DNA from: DATJUF01 sp035524095
GTDB taxonomy: Bacteria > Desulfobacterota > Binatia > Binatales > Binataceae
NCBI GenBank assembly: GCA_035524095.1
Contig: DATKPK010000145.1
Location: 1-29,374, forward strand
Length of the DNA: 29,374 nt
Direction of reading: 5' to 3'
A model generated the notes under the pieces. It was not told the DNA's origin and searched no databases. It worked only from the letters and a program-made list of their open reading frames with translations. This document shows, one piece after another, positions 22,810-29,374 of this stretch. Every line of letters starts with the position of its first letter. Positions within the stretch are counted from its first letter, which is position 1. Both the position numbers and the translations under genes were made by a program.

Positions 22810-24750
22810 TCAGCGAACGATTCCAATTAAGTTGCTCATTCCGCGCCTCAGCCGCAATTTGGGATCGGTGAAGCCGGCGAATGTCCGATAGTGAACCGGC
22901 AGCTCAGCAATCTCGATCCGATTCTGTACCAACATCTTGGTGATCGTCGTCGGCGTCATCCGCACGTTCGGTCGCAATAACGCGTCCAGCGGTTGAAGTT
23001 TGGACCGTCGATAAATCCGAAAGCCGCTTATCGGATCGGAAAAAATTATTCCAAAGCGTAGGGCAAACAGCATGCTGAGAATAAAGGCCCCGGCAAAGCT
23101 GGCACGATAGGCGAAGCCGCGTTCACCATAAGCAGCGAGCAACGACGAGTTGAATTGCCGGCGGCTCTGCGTGCGTGATCCGAATACCGTTCCGAAGGAA
23201 CTCCGCTCAAGGACTCGTACGCCAAACATGATGTCCCGTAACCGATACTCGCCGTCGCCAGTGATAGTAGCCAAATAATCGCTACCGCCCGCTCGCAGCC
23301 AATGAGCAGTGACTGCAACTTCGGGAAACAATTCGCTGGAATGCCATTGCTCGATTGTCAGATGCGATGGCAGAAACGGAAGTGCCGGTATTTCGCCGAG
23401 GACACGCAATACGACACGGCGAAACGCTTCACTCCATTCCAACTCCAAAAATTCTTCGATCAACGATGCTCCAGCTGCTGGCCGCTGGGAAAGATCATAA
23501 AATATCTCTAGCGATGGCTTCTCCTCAGATGCGCCGTTGCGCTCCCACAGATTGAGTATCTTCGCTACCGCAGCTCGTCCGTTGTGGACTTCTCCTGAAA
23601 TCTTATTTTCGAACTCGCCTTTGACTATTGTAGCGCTCCGGTACGATCCCGATGTGGCAAGCATGCCCGGTTGCAAACGCCATATTCCTTCGATTGGCCG
23701 CGAATTATCCAGCAGAATATGCGTAATCGAGCGGTGTGAGTTGTCCTGATCCCCGATACACGCTAGCGCTCCGTCCACTAGATCGCTGGCGGTCAATCCC
23801 TGGATATCGTTGTCGGGCCCGAGGTTGACGACCATTGCCTTGACCGCCGCGCGCGAGGTTTTCAACGCAGACCCGGCAATCATGTAACTAGGGAGCAGGG
23901 ATGAATGTTGCGTGCCGGGGCCATAGATGATTATGCACGCGTCATGTAGAAATCGGCGAGCCTCTTCCGACAAAAGCGGCAGGGATTCTCTTTGCGCGAG
24001 CCATCTGTATTTCTCAACGGCCTTGCAGTGATTGATCTCTTCAAGTTCTTCGTCACCGATCTGCTGAGGCAGGAAGAAAAGCCTGCGGATTCGGCTCGCC
24101 GATTGCTCGCCGACAATCTCAACTTCATGCCGCAGCAGTTCGCCGTTCTCTTTCAGGGCGACCAGAATGCGATTCTCACCATTACTGACATTCACCAGCA
24201 CCGCCTGCGAACAGACGAGTCTGCTCATTATCTCGGCGGCGGCGTTGAAATTGTGCCCCTGGCTCAAATACGCCCCTGCAAACAATAGATTTCCCACCGC
24301 GCAATCGCGGTAATCAAAAACGCGGCCCGAGGCGTCGGCATAGTCGAGAAAGGCGCCGATTAGCTGTCGCACTTGCCGTGAGGCTAGTTCGCTCAAGCGC
24401 GCCAACATTCCACCCAGCGGTTCAGCCAGCGCGCGCGCTTCACCTCTCTGGACGAAATTCCGGAGATCAGCCACTTCAGTCGGACCGAAGGACTTCGGCA
24501 GACGAAACTCAACCAACCCCTTCAATGCGTATTGTTCGTCTGAATAAAGATCGAGCAAGTAAGAGAAATTCTTGCGAAAATCCGATGGCCCAAGCATTCC
24601 CGGAATAAAATCGCGAAGCGCCCCCGTTGAAAGCCCGTCGTCGTAGGCGTTAACCAGCAGGGCGAGCTGGACGTCAGCGGATTTGAGCAGTTCCCGGATG
24701 ATTGTCGCGCTGCCGCGGCCGCCACAGAACACTGCTACTTTGATTGCCAT
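22810..24750 (-). CDS. CofD/YvcK-like domain fused to a GT2-like half domain
   Basis: 646 residues from the ATG at 24750 (MAIKVAVFCGGRG); the frame extends to 24945 but that overlaps the neighbour gene. Residues ~1-400 match the CofD/YvcK fold: VFCGGRGSATIIREL at the nucleotide site, NAYDDGLSTGALRD, GPSDFRKNFSYLLD, AVGNLLFAGAYL, IIYGPGTQHSSLLPSYM and GLTASDLVDG. Family members bind UDP-sugars (YvcK) or transfer phosphoryl-lactate (CofD). Residues ~480-646 look like the second half of a DPM1-type GT2: LATITGDGEYRLRDI (D499), SDPISGFRIYRR and ELPVHYRTFAGF, with a hydrophobic segment around 550-572. The first, NDP-binding half (DDGS) is not visible. It sits 26 nt after a complete DPM1-like gene. 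A bifunctional or regulatory enzyme is likely; role unknown. Confidence 0.85.
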   Translation of the reverse strand: MAIKVAVFCGGRGSATIIRELLKSADVQLALLVNAYDDGLSTGALRDFIPGMLGPSDFRKNFSYLLDLYSDEQYALKGLVEFRLPKSFGPTEVADLRNFVQRGEARALAEPLGGMLARLSELASRQVRQLIGAFLDYADASGRVFDYRDCAVGNLLFAGAYLSQGHNFNAAAEIMSRLVCSQAVLVNVSNGENRILVALKENGELLRHEVEIVGEQSASRIRRLFFLPQQIGDEELEEINHCKAVEKYRWLAQRESLPLLSEEARRFLHDACIIIYGPGTQHSSLLPSYMIAGSALKTSRAAVKAMVVNLGPDNDIQGLTASDLVDGALACIGDQDNSHRSITHILLDNSRPIEGIWRLQPGMLATSGSYRSATIVKGEFENKISGEVHNGRAAVAKILNLWERNGASEEKPSLEIFYDLSQRPAAGASLIEEFLELEWSEAFRRVVLRVLGEIPALPFLPSHLTIEQWHSSELFPEVAVTAHWLRAGGSDYLATITGDGEYRLRDIMFGVRVLERSSFGTVFGSRTQSRRQFNSSLLAAYGERGFAYRASFAGAFILSMLFALRFGIIFSDPISGFRIYRRSKLQPLDALLRPNVRMTPTTITKMLVQNRIEIAELPVHYRTFAGFTDPKLRLRRGMSNLIGIVR

Positions 24751-24776
24751 CGTTGTCTTTGGATTATGCTGCCTGA

Positions 24777-25580
24777 TTAGGACAGCGGCCTCCTCAGAAC
24801 GCCGATTCCGAATAGCAACTGGCGCATGCCAACGTAACTGACGAACAAGCATCGATGCGCCGCACCGCGAAGCAATCGCATACTGCTGGCGCCGGTGGTT
24901 CGAGGCCGATGATCGATCTCTACTTCTGCGATCGCCACCCCGCACTCCAGCAAGCGCGATGTCACCTCAGTCGAATAATTCATGCCCTTCGCTTCGAAGT
25001 TCAACTCTCGCAACAATGGTCCCCAAACAAGTTTGAAGGCTGAGTTGAAATCGCGAATCGAGCTGCAATGAAACCAATTGCACAACATGCCGCTAGCCGC
25101 CGTTCCGAAGCGTGCAAAGAGGCTGTCTTTCTTGTTCCTGATGCCAATCGCCACGGGCGCCCGCTGACGTCGCAGAGTCTTCCACATCAGTTCCAGATTT
25201 TCGATCGGGAACTGGCCGTCGGAATCGATCAGCAATACCCAATCCTGCGTAGTGGCCGAGATAGCAGCCGTCAGAGCTGCCGCCGCGCCTTGATTGCGCG
25301 TGAAGTGAATTGGTCGCACCTCACTATGTAAACGCGCGAGCGTATCCAGAATATCCCCGGTCGCGTCGCAACTGCCATCGTTGCATACGAGGATCTCGAA
25401 CGTTGCCACGTCCGCTGAGGATGCTAGATATCGGCGCCAGCCTTCGACAACCAGCTTTATTCCTTCAGCTTCATTATAAGCTGGCGCGGCAACTGAGAGT
25501 CGTAATGGCGCCTGAAATGCGCTTGCGTCCGGCAGATACCGATTCCGCTCCCCGGTCATCGCAATACTTTCCGCAAGCAC
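24777..25580 (-). CDS. GT2-family glycosyltransferase, dolichol-phosphate mannosyltransferase-like
   Basis: 267 residues, GTG start 3 nt after the upstream stop; ATG 25559 with GGAAAG 8 nt upstream is a good alternative. The GT-A domain is complete: LSVAAPAYNEAEGI, VCNDGSCDATGD (the DDGS-like nucleotide site, here NDGS), LLIDSDGQF with the DxD, and DFNSAFKLVWG, the acceptor loop. The C-terminus is hydrophobic (CLFVSYVGMRQLLFGIGVL), as in enzymes attached to the membrane. It likely loads a sugar from an NDP donor onto polyprenyl phosphate. Such a product would be the donor for the GT-C-like protein of the same operon, which is inference from family knowledge. Confidence 0.9.
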   Translation of the reverse strand: MLAESIAMTGERNRYLPDASAFQAPLRLSVAAPAYNEAEGIKLVVEGWRRYLASSADVATFEILVCNDGSCDATGDILDTLARLHSEVRPIHFTRNQGAAAALTAAISATTQDWVLLIDSDGQFPIENLELMWKTLRRQRAPVAIGIRNKKDSLFARFGTAASGMLCNWFHCSSIRDFNSAFKLVWGPLLRELNFEAKGMNYSTEVTSRLLECGVAIAEVEIDHRPRTTGASSMRLLRGAAHRCLFVSYVGMRQLLFGIGVLRRPLS

Positions 25581-25583
25581 GGC

Positions 25584-26633
25584 TTACATCACCGCCTTCG
25601 CCAACCCGAGCATGCCCTGTTTCCACGCTACGCGATGGCTGGTGCCGATATGCTTGGCCATCTCTTTGCCTTCGGCCAAATACCAGACATACGTGTTAAT
25701 CAACGCGTCCACGTTGCTAAAGCGCGGTTCCCACCCCAAATCTGTTCGCGCCTTTTCGATACTAACGAAAGAATCCTGATCTGCTGTGCCGTAGACCCAT
25801 CGATAGACGGGCGACAGATGCAATGCTGAAAGTATCGCGAGCAGCATCTTGGTTGACTGGGACGGAATGTGAAGAATGCGGCTGCCAGTGCGAGCATGCG
25901 CTAGCAGCGCCCCAAGGTCTTGGTTGACCGTACCGAAGGTGCCAGCGCCGATGTTGTAGACTTCCTTATCGCGCCCGAACTGTGTGGCCAGATAGATCGC
26001 CTCGACCAGGTCTCGCACATCCATTAGCTGGAAGCGATTGTTTCCGTCTCCGAGTACTGGAATCTTTTTCCCCGACTCGATCCAGTCAAAGAGGATTTGG
26101 AAAATTCCCAGCCTTCCGGTCCCGATAAAACTCTTGGGCCGAAGGCGAACCGTCTGGATTCCGCTTGCCGCCTCGCAATACGCTTCCGCCTTGGCCTTGG
26201 CGATCCCATACTGACCCATTGGATTGAGCGGAGCATCCTCAAAAATCGGATGATACCGCGGCATCCCATAAACTGCGGTCGTGCCGATGTAGACGACACG
26301 TTTCACGCCTGCCTGAGCGCAAGCTGCGAGCACGATTCGCGTGCCTTCAGCATTCACCTGGTCAATCTCGTTGGACGAAGCCAGAGCAAGTGCGGCAGCC
26401 GCATGCACAACGAAATCCACACCGGACAATTCGCGCTTCAAGGCGTCTGCGTCGCGGATATCACCGTGCACGAATTGAATCCCTTCAACCTTTTCTTCTC
26501 TTGGGAATTCGGCAACGTCATACGCGACGACATCCTGTTCGCGTTCGACGAGACCACGGCATAAGTGGACACCCAGAAAGCCGGCTCCCCCGGTCACTAG
26601 CCAGCGAAATCGCCTGCCACCACTACCAGCCAT
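25584..26633 (-). CDS. NAD-dependent epimerase/dehydratase (extended SDR)
   Basis: 349 residues. VTGGAGFLGVHL near the N-terminus binds NAD, HAAAALALASSN and GTTAVYG follow, and YGIAKAKAE carries the Y-x-x-x-K pair. LRPKSFIGTGRLGIFQILF and the GDGNNRFQLMDVRDLVEA segment are typical of nucleotide-sugar epimerases and 4-ketoreductases. First gene of the operon; translation of the DPM1-like gene starts only 3 nt after its stop. Upstream lies the 425-nt divergent region shared with the monooxygenase gene. Together with the second epimerase it points to two successive sugar modifications. Confidence 0.92.
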   Translation of the reverse strand: MAGSGGRRFRWLVTGGAGFLGVHLCRGLVEREQDVVAYDVAEFPREEKVEGIQFVHGDIRDADALKRELSGVDFVVHAAAALALASSNEIDQVNAEGTRIVLAACAQAGVKRVVYIGTTAVYGMPRYHPIFEDAPLNPMGQYGIAKAKAEAYCEAASGIQTVRLRPKSFIGTGRLGIFQILFDWIESGKKIPVLGDGNNRFQLMDVRDLVEAIYLATQFGRDKEVYNIGAGTFGTVNQDLGALLAHARTGSRILHIPSQSTKMLLAILSALHLSPVYRWVYGTADQDSFVSIEKARTDLGWEPRFSNVDALINTYVWYLAEGKEMAKHIGTSHRVAWKQGMLGLAKAVM

Positions 26634-27058
26634 CTGATCGCCTCAATGTCCGCGTCGCTCACACTGCCACGCCGGTTGAATCGTTTGCGCTCGCTCTACC
26701 GGGTTGCATCCGTTCGGTCGAAAGACGGCTCAGCCCCGGCTATTCACGCGAGCGATTTCCAAAATAATCGGATGGCTGTTCTAAAGCATCTATATTTTCA
26801 TTGCGATGCGCCCCCTCAGACGTATTCTTGCGTCTTGGATTCCAATGTTCGCGCTTACGCAAACCAGGATTCCAAACGCATGCTTAATTCACCCCGGCTA
26901 GGCGTTGGGTTCTGGGTCATTTTAGAGTCTGTGCCCGTCGTCAAGCTCGATGCGATTTCCTTGAACTTTCGAGGTCAATTGATTAACCCTTTTAACAATG
27001 CCCAGACCGCACCTGAACGACACGATTCGGATGCCGCCGCGGCAAAGGAGCCCAGCCC
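26634..27058. other. Divergent intergenic region, 425 nt, with two operator-like palindromes
   Basis: The stretch between the epimerase start and the monooxygenase start. It contains the direct repeat GGATTCCAA at 26837-26845 and 26867-26875, exactly 30 bp apart; the first copy lies in the perfect palindrome TTGGA-T-TCCAA (26835-26845). TTGCGT (26828-26833) and ACGCAA (26857-26862) form a further inverted pair. I found no convincing -35/-10 pair. A 203-codon open frame on the + strand crosses the region but has no family features and is rejected as a shadow. Confidence 0.45.
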
Positions 27059-28882
27059 ATGTGCCCGACTGCTGAAGTTTTTTCCAACGATAGTCCCATC
27101 GATTTCGACCCCGAAGCCTTGCGCGCCAAATACCGCGAGGAGCGTGACCGGCGCATCCGTCCCGACGGCAATGAACAATACGTTGCAGTTCAGGGCGACT
27201 TCAGGCGGTACATCGACGACCCCTATGTCGACCCGGGCTTCACGCGCGAGCCGCTGACCGACGAGGTCGGCGTGCTGGTTATTGGGGGCGGTTTCGGCGG
27301 CTTGCTGGCGGCGGCGCGTCTCCGCGAGGCCGGAATCGACGATATCCGCATTATCGAGAAGGGCGGCGATTTCGGCGGCACCTGGTATTGGAACCGTTAC
27401 CCGGGCGCGCAGTGCGACATTGAGTCGTATATCTATCTGCCGCTGCTTGAGGAGACCGGTTACATCCCGAAGGAAAAGTACTCCTTCGCACCGGAAATTA
27501 TGGAGCACTCGCAGCGGATCGGAAAGAAATTCGATCTATATAGCAAGGCACTCTTTCAGACTCAGATTAAAGCTATCACATGGGACGACGAGGCATCGAA
27601 ATGGATTGTCACGACCGACCGCGACGACCGTTTCCGGGCGCGCTTTGTGGTGATGTCCAACGGACCCCTGAACCGGCCTAAGCTACCCGGGATTCCCGGC
27701 ATCGACAGCTACAAAGGTCATACTTTCCACACCAGCCGCTGGGATTATGACTACACGGGCGGCGATACCACCGGCAATCTGCATAAGCTCGCCGACAAGC
27801 GAGTGGCCATCATCGGCACCGGGGCGACAGCCGTGCAATGCGTCTCACACTTAGCCAGGGACTCGCAGCAACTGTACGTCTTTCAGCGAACGCCTTCCTC
27901 TGTCGATGAACGTCGGAACCGTCCGACCGATCCGGAATGGGTCAAGACGCTGCAGCCGGGCTGGCAGCGGCGCCGGATGGATAACTTCAACATTCTGGTA
28001 TCCGGTGGCGATCAGGATGAGGATCTTGTCGGCGACGGATGGACCGACATCTTCCGCAACCTTGGCGGCCTTTTGCCGTCAAAGGTCGGCGCAGGCCTCT
28101 CGCCGAAAGAGCGCGCAGGGATCATCGAGCTCTCTGATTTCAAGAAGATGAATCAGATCCGCGCTCGCGTTGACGCGATCGTTAAGGACAAGAAGACGGC
28201 TGAGGCCTTGAAGCCGTGGTACCGCTACTTCTGCAAGCGCCCTACTTTCAATGACGAGTATCTGCCATCGTTCAATCGTCCAAACGTAACCCTAGTCGAC
28301 ACCAGCGCCCATGGCGGAGTCGATCGTATAACTGAGAAAGGACTCGTGTACGATGGCGTCGAGTACGAGGTGGATTGCATAATCTTCGCCACCGGCTTCG
28401 AAGTCGGCACGGCCTATACGCGGCGGGCGGGCTTCGAAATCTATGGCCGCGACGGCAAAACCCTGACGGAGCATTGGGCAAACGGTCTCAAGACTTTGCA
28501 CGGCTTCTACAGCTCCGGCTTTCCGAATTGCTTCCACATGGGACTGACGCAGAATGGTCTGACCGCGAACTTCCCGCACATGCTCGAGGAGCAGGCGCGC
28601 CACATAAGCGAGGTAATCAAACAGTCCAAAGACCTCGAAGCACGGAGCCTCGAGCCTACGCCCGAGGCGGAAGCCGAATGGGTATCGACTATCCGGCGGA
28701 AGGCGATACACGCTCAGCGCTTTCAGAGCGAATGCACGCCGGGCTATTACAATAACGAAGGTAAGCCGGCTGAGGGCGCCGGATTTTTGGGCGAGCAATA
28801 CGGCGGCGGTCCGCTTGAGTTCCATGAGATCATCCGGAATTGGCGCGCCGACGGCCAGTTGAAAGGCCTGAAGCTAGGTTGA
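27059..28882 (+). CDS. Flavin-dependent monooxygenase, Baeyer-Villiger type
   Basis: 607 residues, ATG with AAAGGAG 9 nt upstream. It has the FAD Rossmann motif GGGFGG, the GGTWYWNRYPGAQCDIES segment, the type I Baeyer-Villiger fingerprint in YKGHTFHTSRWDYD (Y in place of the first F) and the NADPH Rossmann motif IGTGATAVQ. ATGFEVGT near 440-450 is the third conserved flavoprotein segment. Type I BVMOs turn ketones into esters or lactones using NADPH and oxygen; the N-terminal extension (~70 residues before the FAD motif) is like that of the larger PAMO/steroid-type subgroup. Substrate unknown. Transcribed alone, followed by two strong hairpins. Confidence 0.92.
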   Translation: MCPTAEVFSNDSPIDFDPEALRAKYREERDRRIRPDGNEQYVAVQGDFRRYIDDPYVDPGFTREPLTDEVGVLVIGGGFGGLLAAARLREAGIDDIRIIEKGGDFGGTWYWNRYPGAQCDIESYIYLPLLEETGYIPKEKYSFAPEIMEHSQRIGKKFDLYSKALFQTQIKAITWDDEASKWIVTTDRDDRFRARFVVMSNGPLNRPKLPGIPGIDSYKGHTFHTSRWDYDYTGGDTTGNLHKLADKRVAIIGTGATAVQCVSHLARDSQQLYVFQRTPSSVDERRNRPTDPEWVKTLQPGWQRRRMDNFNILVSGGDQDEDLVGDGWTDIFRNLGGLLPSKVGAGLSPKERAGIIELSDFKKMNQIRARVDAIVKDKKTAEALKPWYRYFCKRPTFNDEYLPSFNRPNVTLVDTSAHGGVDRITEKGLVYDGVEYEVDCIIFATGFEVGTAYTRRAGFEIYGRDGKTLTEHWANGLKTLHGFYSSGFPNCFHMGLTQNGLTANFPHMLEEQARHISEVIKQSKDLEARSLEPTPEAEAEWVSTIRRKAIHAQRFQSECTPGYYNNEGKPAEGAGFLGEQYGGGPLEFHEIIRNWRADGQLKGLKLG

Positions 28883-28898
28883 TGCGTTAAACTAACAT

Positions 28899-28928
28899 CG
28901 CTTATCGCGTTCTTGGACGCGATAAGCG
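28899..28928 (+). terminator. Perfect 11-bp hairpin after the monooxygenase gene
   Basis: CGCTTATCGCG (28899-28909) and CGCGATAAGCG (28918-28928) pair perfectly around an 8-nt loop, 17 nt after the stop. No U-tract follows, so it may be a processing or stabilising stem, or the first part of a tandem terminator, rather than a classical intrinsic terminator. Confidence 0.6.
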
Positions 28929-28936
28929 TGACGCCG

Positions 28937-28982
28937 CAAGAGAGCAGCGGGTGTTTCAGGTGAAACTCCGGCTGCTCTCTTG
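28937..28982 (+). terminator. Long compound hairpin downstream of the monooxygenase gene
   Basis: A 12-bp stem CAAGAGAGCAGC/GCTGCTCTCTTG (28937-28948 with 28971-28982) encloses a second stem GTTTC/GAAAC around AGGT, with short GG/CC pairing between. It begins 9 nt after the previous hairpin. The following bases (TAATTAAC) are AT-rich without a U-run. Confidence 0.55.
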
Positions 28983-29187
28983 TAATTAACGCCTCTTGTC
29001 GCCTGCCCGTTGCGGCCCAGGCTGCAATTCCGAGCCGCAAGACGCTTCAATTCTCAGAAATGGTGGTCGATGTTTCAAAACATCGACCATGTCTCCTTTA
29101 TTCCACTCTTGCGCCCATTCTGGCCCTCTTTGAAGGAAATCTCGCCATAACTATGCCTGACGCCTCGCTGTGAGGCTCCTTAGAGTG
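28983..29187. repeat. Non-coding stretch with three further stem-loops
   Basis: No gene recognised. Three more inverted repeats follow the two hairpins: TTGCGGC/GCCGCAA (29010-29016 with 29034-29040); TGGTCGATGTTT/AAACATCGACCA (29064-29075 with 29078-29089), nearly gapless; and GCCTC/GAGGC (29162-29166 with 29172-29176). GCCGCAAGA also occurs twice as a direct repeat (28933-28941 and 29034-29042). The stems differ in sequence, so this is not a simple repeat family. Confidence 0.5.
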
Positions 29188-29216
29188 TTGACAGCCAATC
29201 TTGATTTAGATATTGA
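29188..29216 (+). promoter_or_regulatory. Putative sigma-70-type promoter
   Basis: TTGACA (29188-29193) is a perfect -35 hexamer; 17 nt later TATTGA (29211-29216) can serve as a weak -10. The surroundings are AT-rich. It points to the right edge. A frame starting ATG at 29268 stays open to the end of the window (35 codons) but has no clear ribosome binding site or recognisable product, so the controlled gene is not established. Confidence 0.5.
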
Positions 29217-29228
29217 GAATCATTCTCA
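29214..29228 (+). promoter_or_regulatory. Fur-type operator (7-1-7 palindrome)
   Basis: TGAGAAT-C-ATTCTCA is a perfect 7-1-7 inverted repeat differing from the Fur consensus TGATAAT-n-ATTATCA at one symmetric position per arm. It overlaps the putative -10 of the promoter described just upstream, which is where a repressor would block RNA polymerase. Iron-dependent repression of a gene beyond the right edge is likely. Confidence 0.65.
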
Positions 29229-29374
29229 GCATAAACAAGGATTCCTGTTGGACGTTGTTTTTGCGACATGGGTAATGATTTGGAACCGAATGATAGTGTG
29301 ATTTCGATACCGTACAACGGCCCATTTCGATGCTCTAAAATGGCCCACCTCGCAAACCCGAAGCATTCTGCTGA

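Noticed and set aside
24751..24945. N-terminal extension of the CofD-GT2 gene
   Set aside because: The added residues are antisense-like, Arg-rich and overlap the DPM1-like gene; the conserved nucleotide-binding start MAIKVAVFCGGRG fits the ATG at 24750.
26646..27257. 203-codon open frame on the + strand before the monooxygenase
   Set aside because: It overlaps the true monooxygenase start in another frame, shows irregular composition and no recognisable motif; the ATG at 27059 has a good AAAGGAG.
1..29374. CRISPR arrays, rRNA genes or phage modules
   Set aside because: No regularly spaced repeats, no rRNA-like sequence and no phage structural or packaging genes were seen.

Overview
The window looks like a chromosomal segment of a free-living, Gram-negative-type bacterium with moderately high GC. 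Start codons include several GTG and one TTG, genes are tightly packed, and overlaps of the ATGA type are common. The mix of genes (panBCD and coaX, a Baeyer-Villiger-type monooxygenase, a short acyl-CoA dehydrogenase-like enzyme, a two-domain VOC protein and a B12-type radical SAM protein) resembles uncultured soil lineages such as Binatota or former Deltaproteobacteria. That placement is an impression from gene content, not a measurement.

Layout. 1-1716 (+): the 3' end of a CDP-alcohol phosphatidyltransferase and a B12-binding-type radical SAM enzyme, closed by a hairpin terminator. 1949-7106 (-): a coenzyme A supply block, read coaX, metallo-beta-lactamase-fold hydrolase, PDZ protein, panB, panC, panD. 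7162-8898: a secreted acidic low-complexity protein (-) divergent from an SDR oxidoreductase (+). 9030-9106 (+): tRNA-Pro(GGG). 9149-14875 (-): an MDR oxidoreductase, a DOMON-like protein and then a four-gene cassette of a DUF1460 NlpC/P60-like protein, a duplicated GT2-like protein, a DUF4922 HIT/GalT-like protein and a SpoIID/LytB protein, the last three linked by 4-nt overlaps. 14951-16612 (-): a histidine phosphatase and a VOC-family protein. 16791-18044 (+): an acyl-CoA dehydrogenase-like enzyme. 18058-26633 (-): an eight-frame glycan or nucleotide-sugar operon. 27059-28882 (+): a Baeyer-Villiger-type flavin monooxygenase. 28883-29374: a non-coding stretch with five stem-loops, then a promoter overlapped by a Fur-type operator.

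Two regions deserve most attention. The first is the 18.0-26.6 kb operon: two sugar epimerases, a DPM1-like glycosyltransferase, a CofD/YvcK-like domain fused to a GT2-like half domain, a HAD phosphatase, a 34-codon frame placed exactly between two overlapping stop/start pairs, a sugar nucleotidyltransferase and a large multi-spanning GT-C-like protein. This looks like an almost complete set for making an activated sugar and moving it to a lipid carrier or envelope glycan. The second is the DUF1460/GT2/DUF4922/SpoIID cassette. Its members resemble peptidoglycan-processing and sugar-nucleotide enzymes, but none shows an obvious signal peptide. I recall closely similar GT2 and DUF4922 proteins in Bacteroidota, so the cassette may be a widespread module of unknown role.
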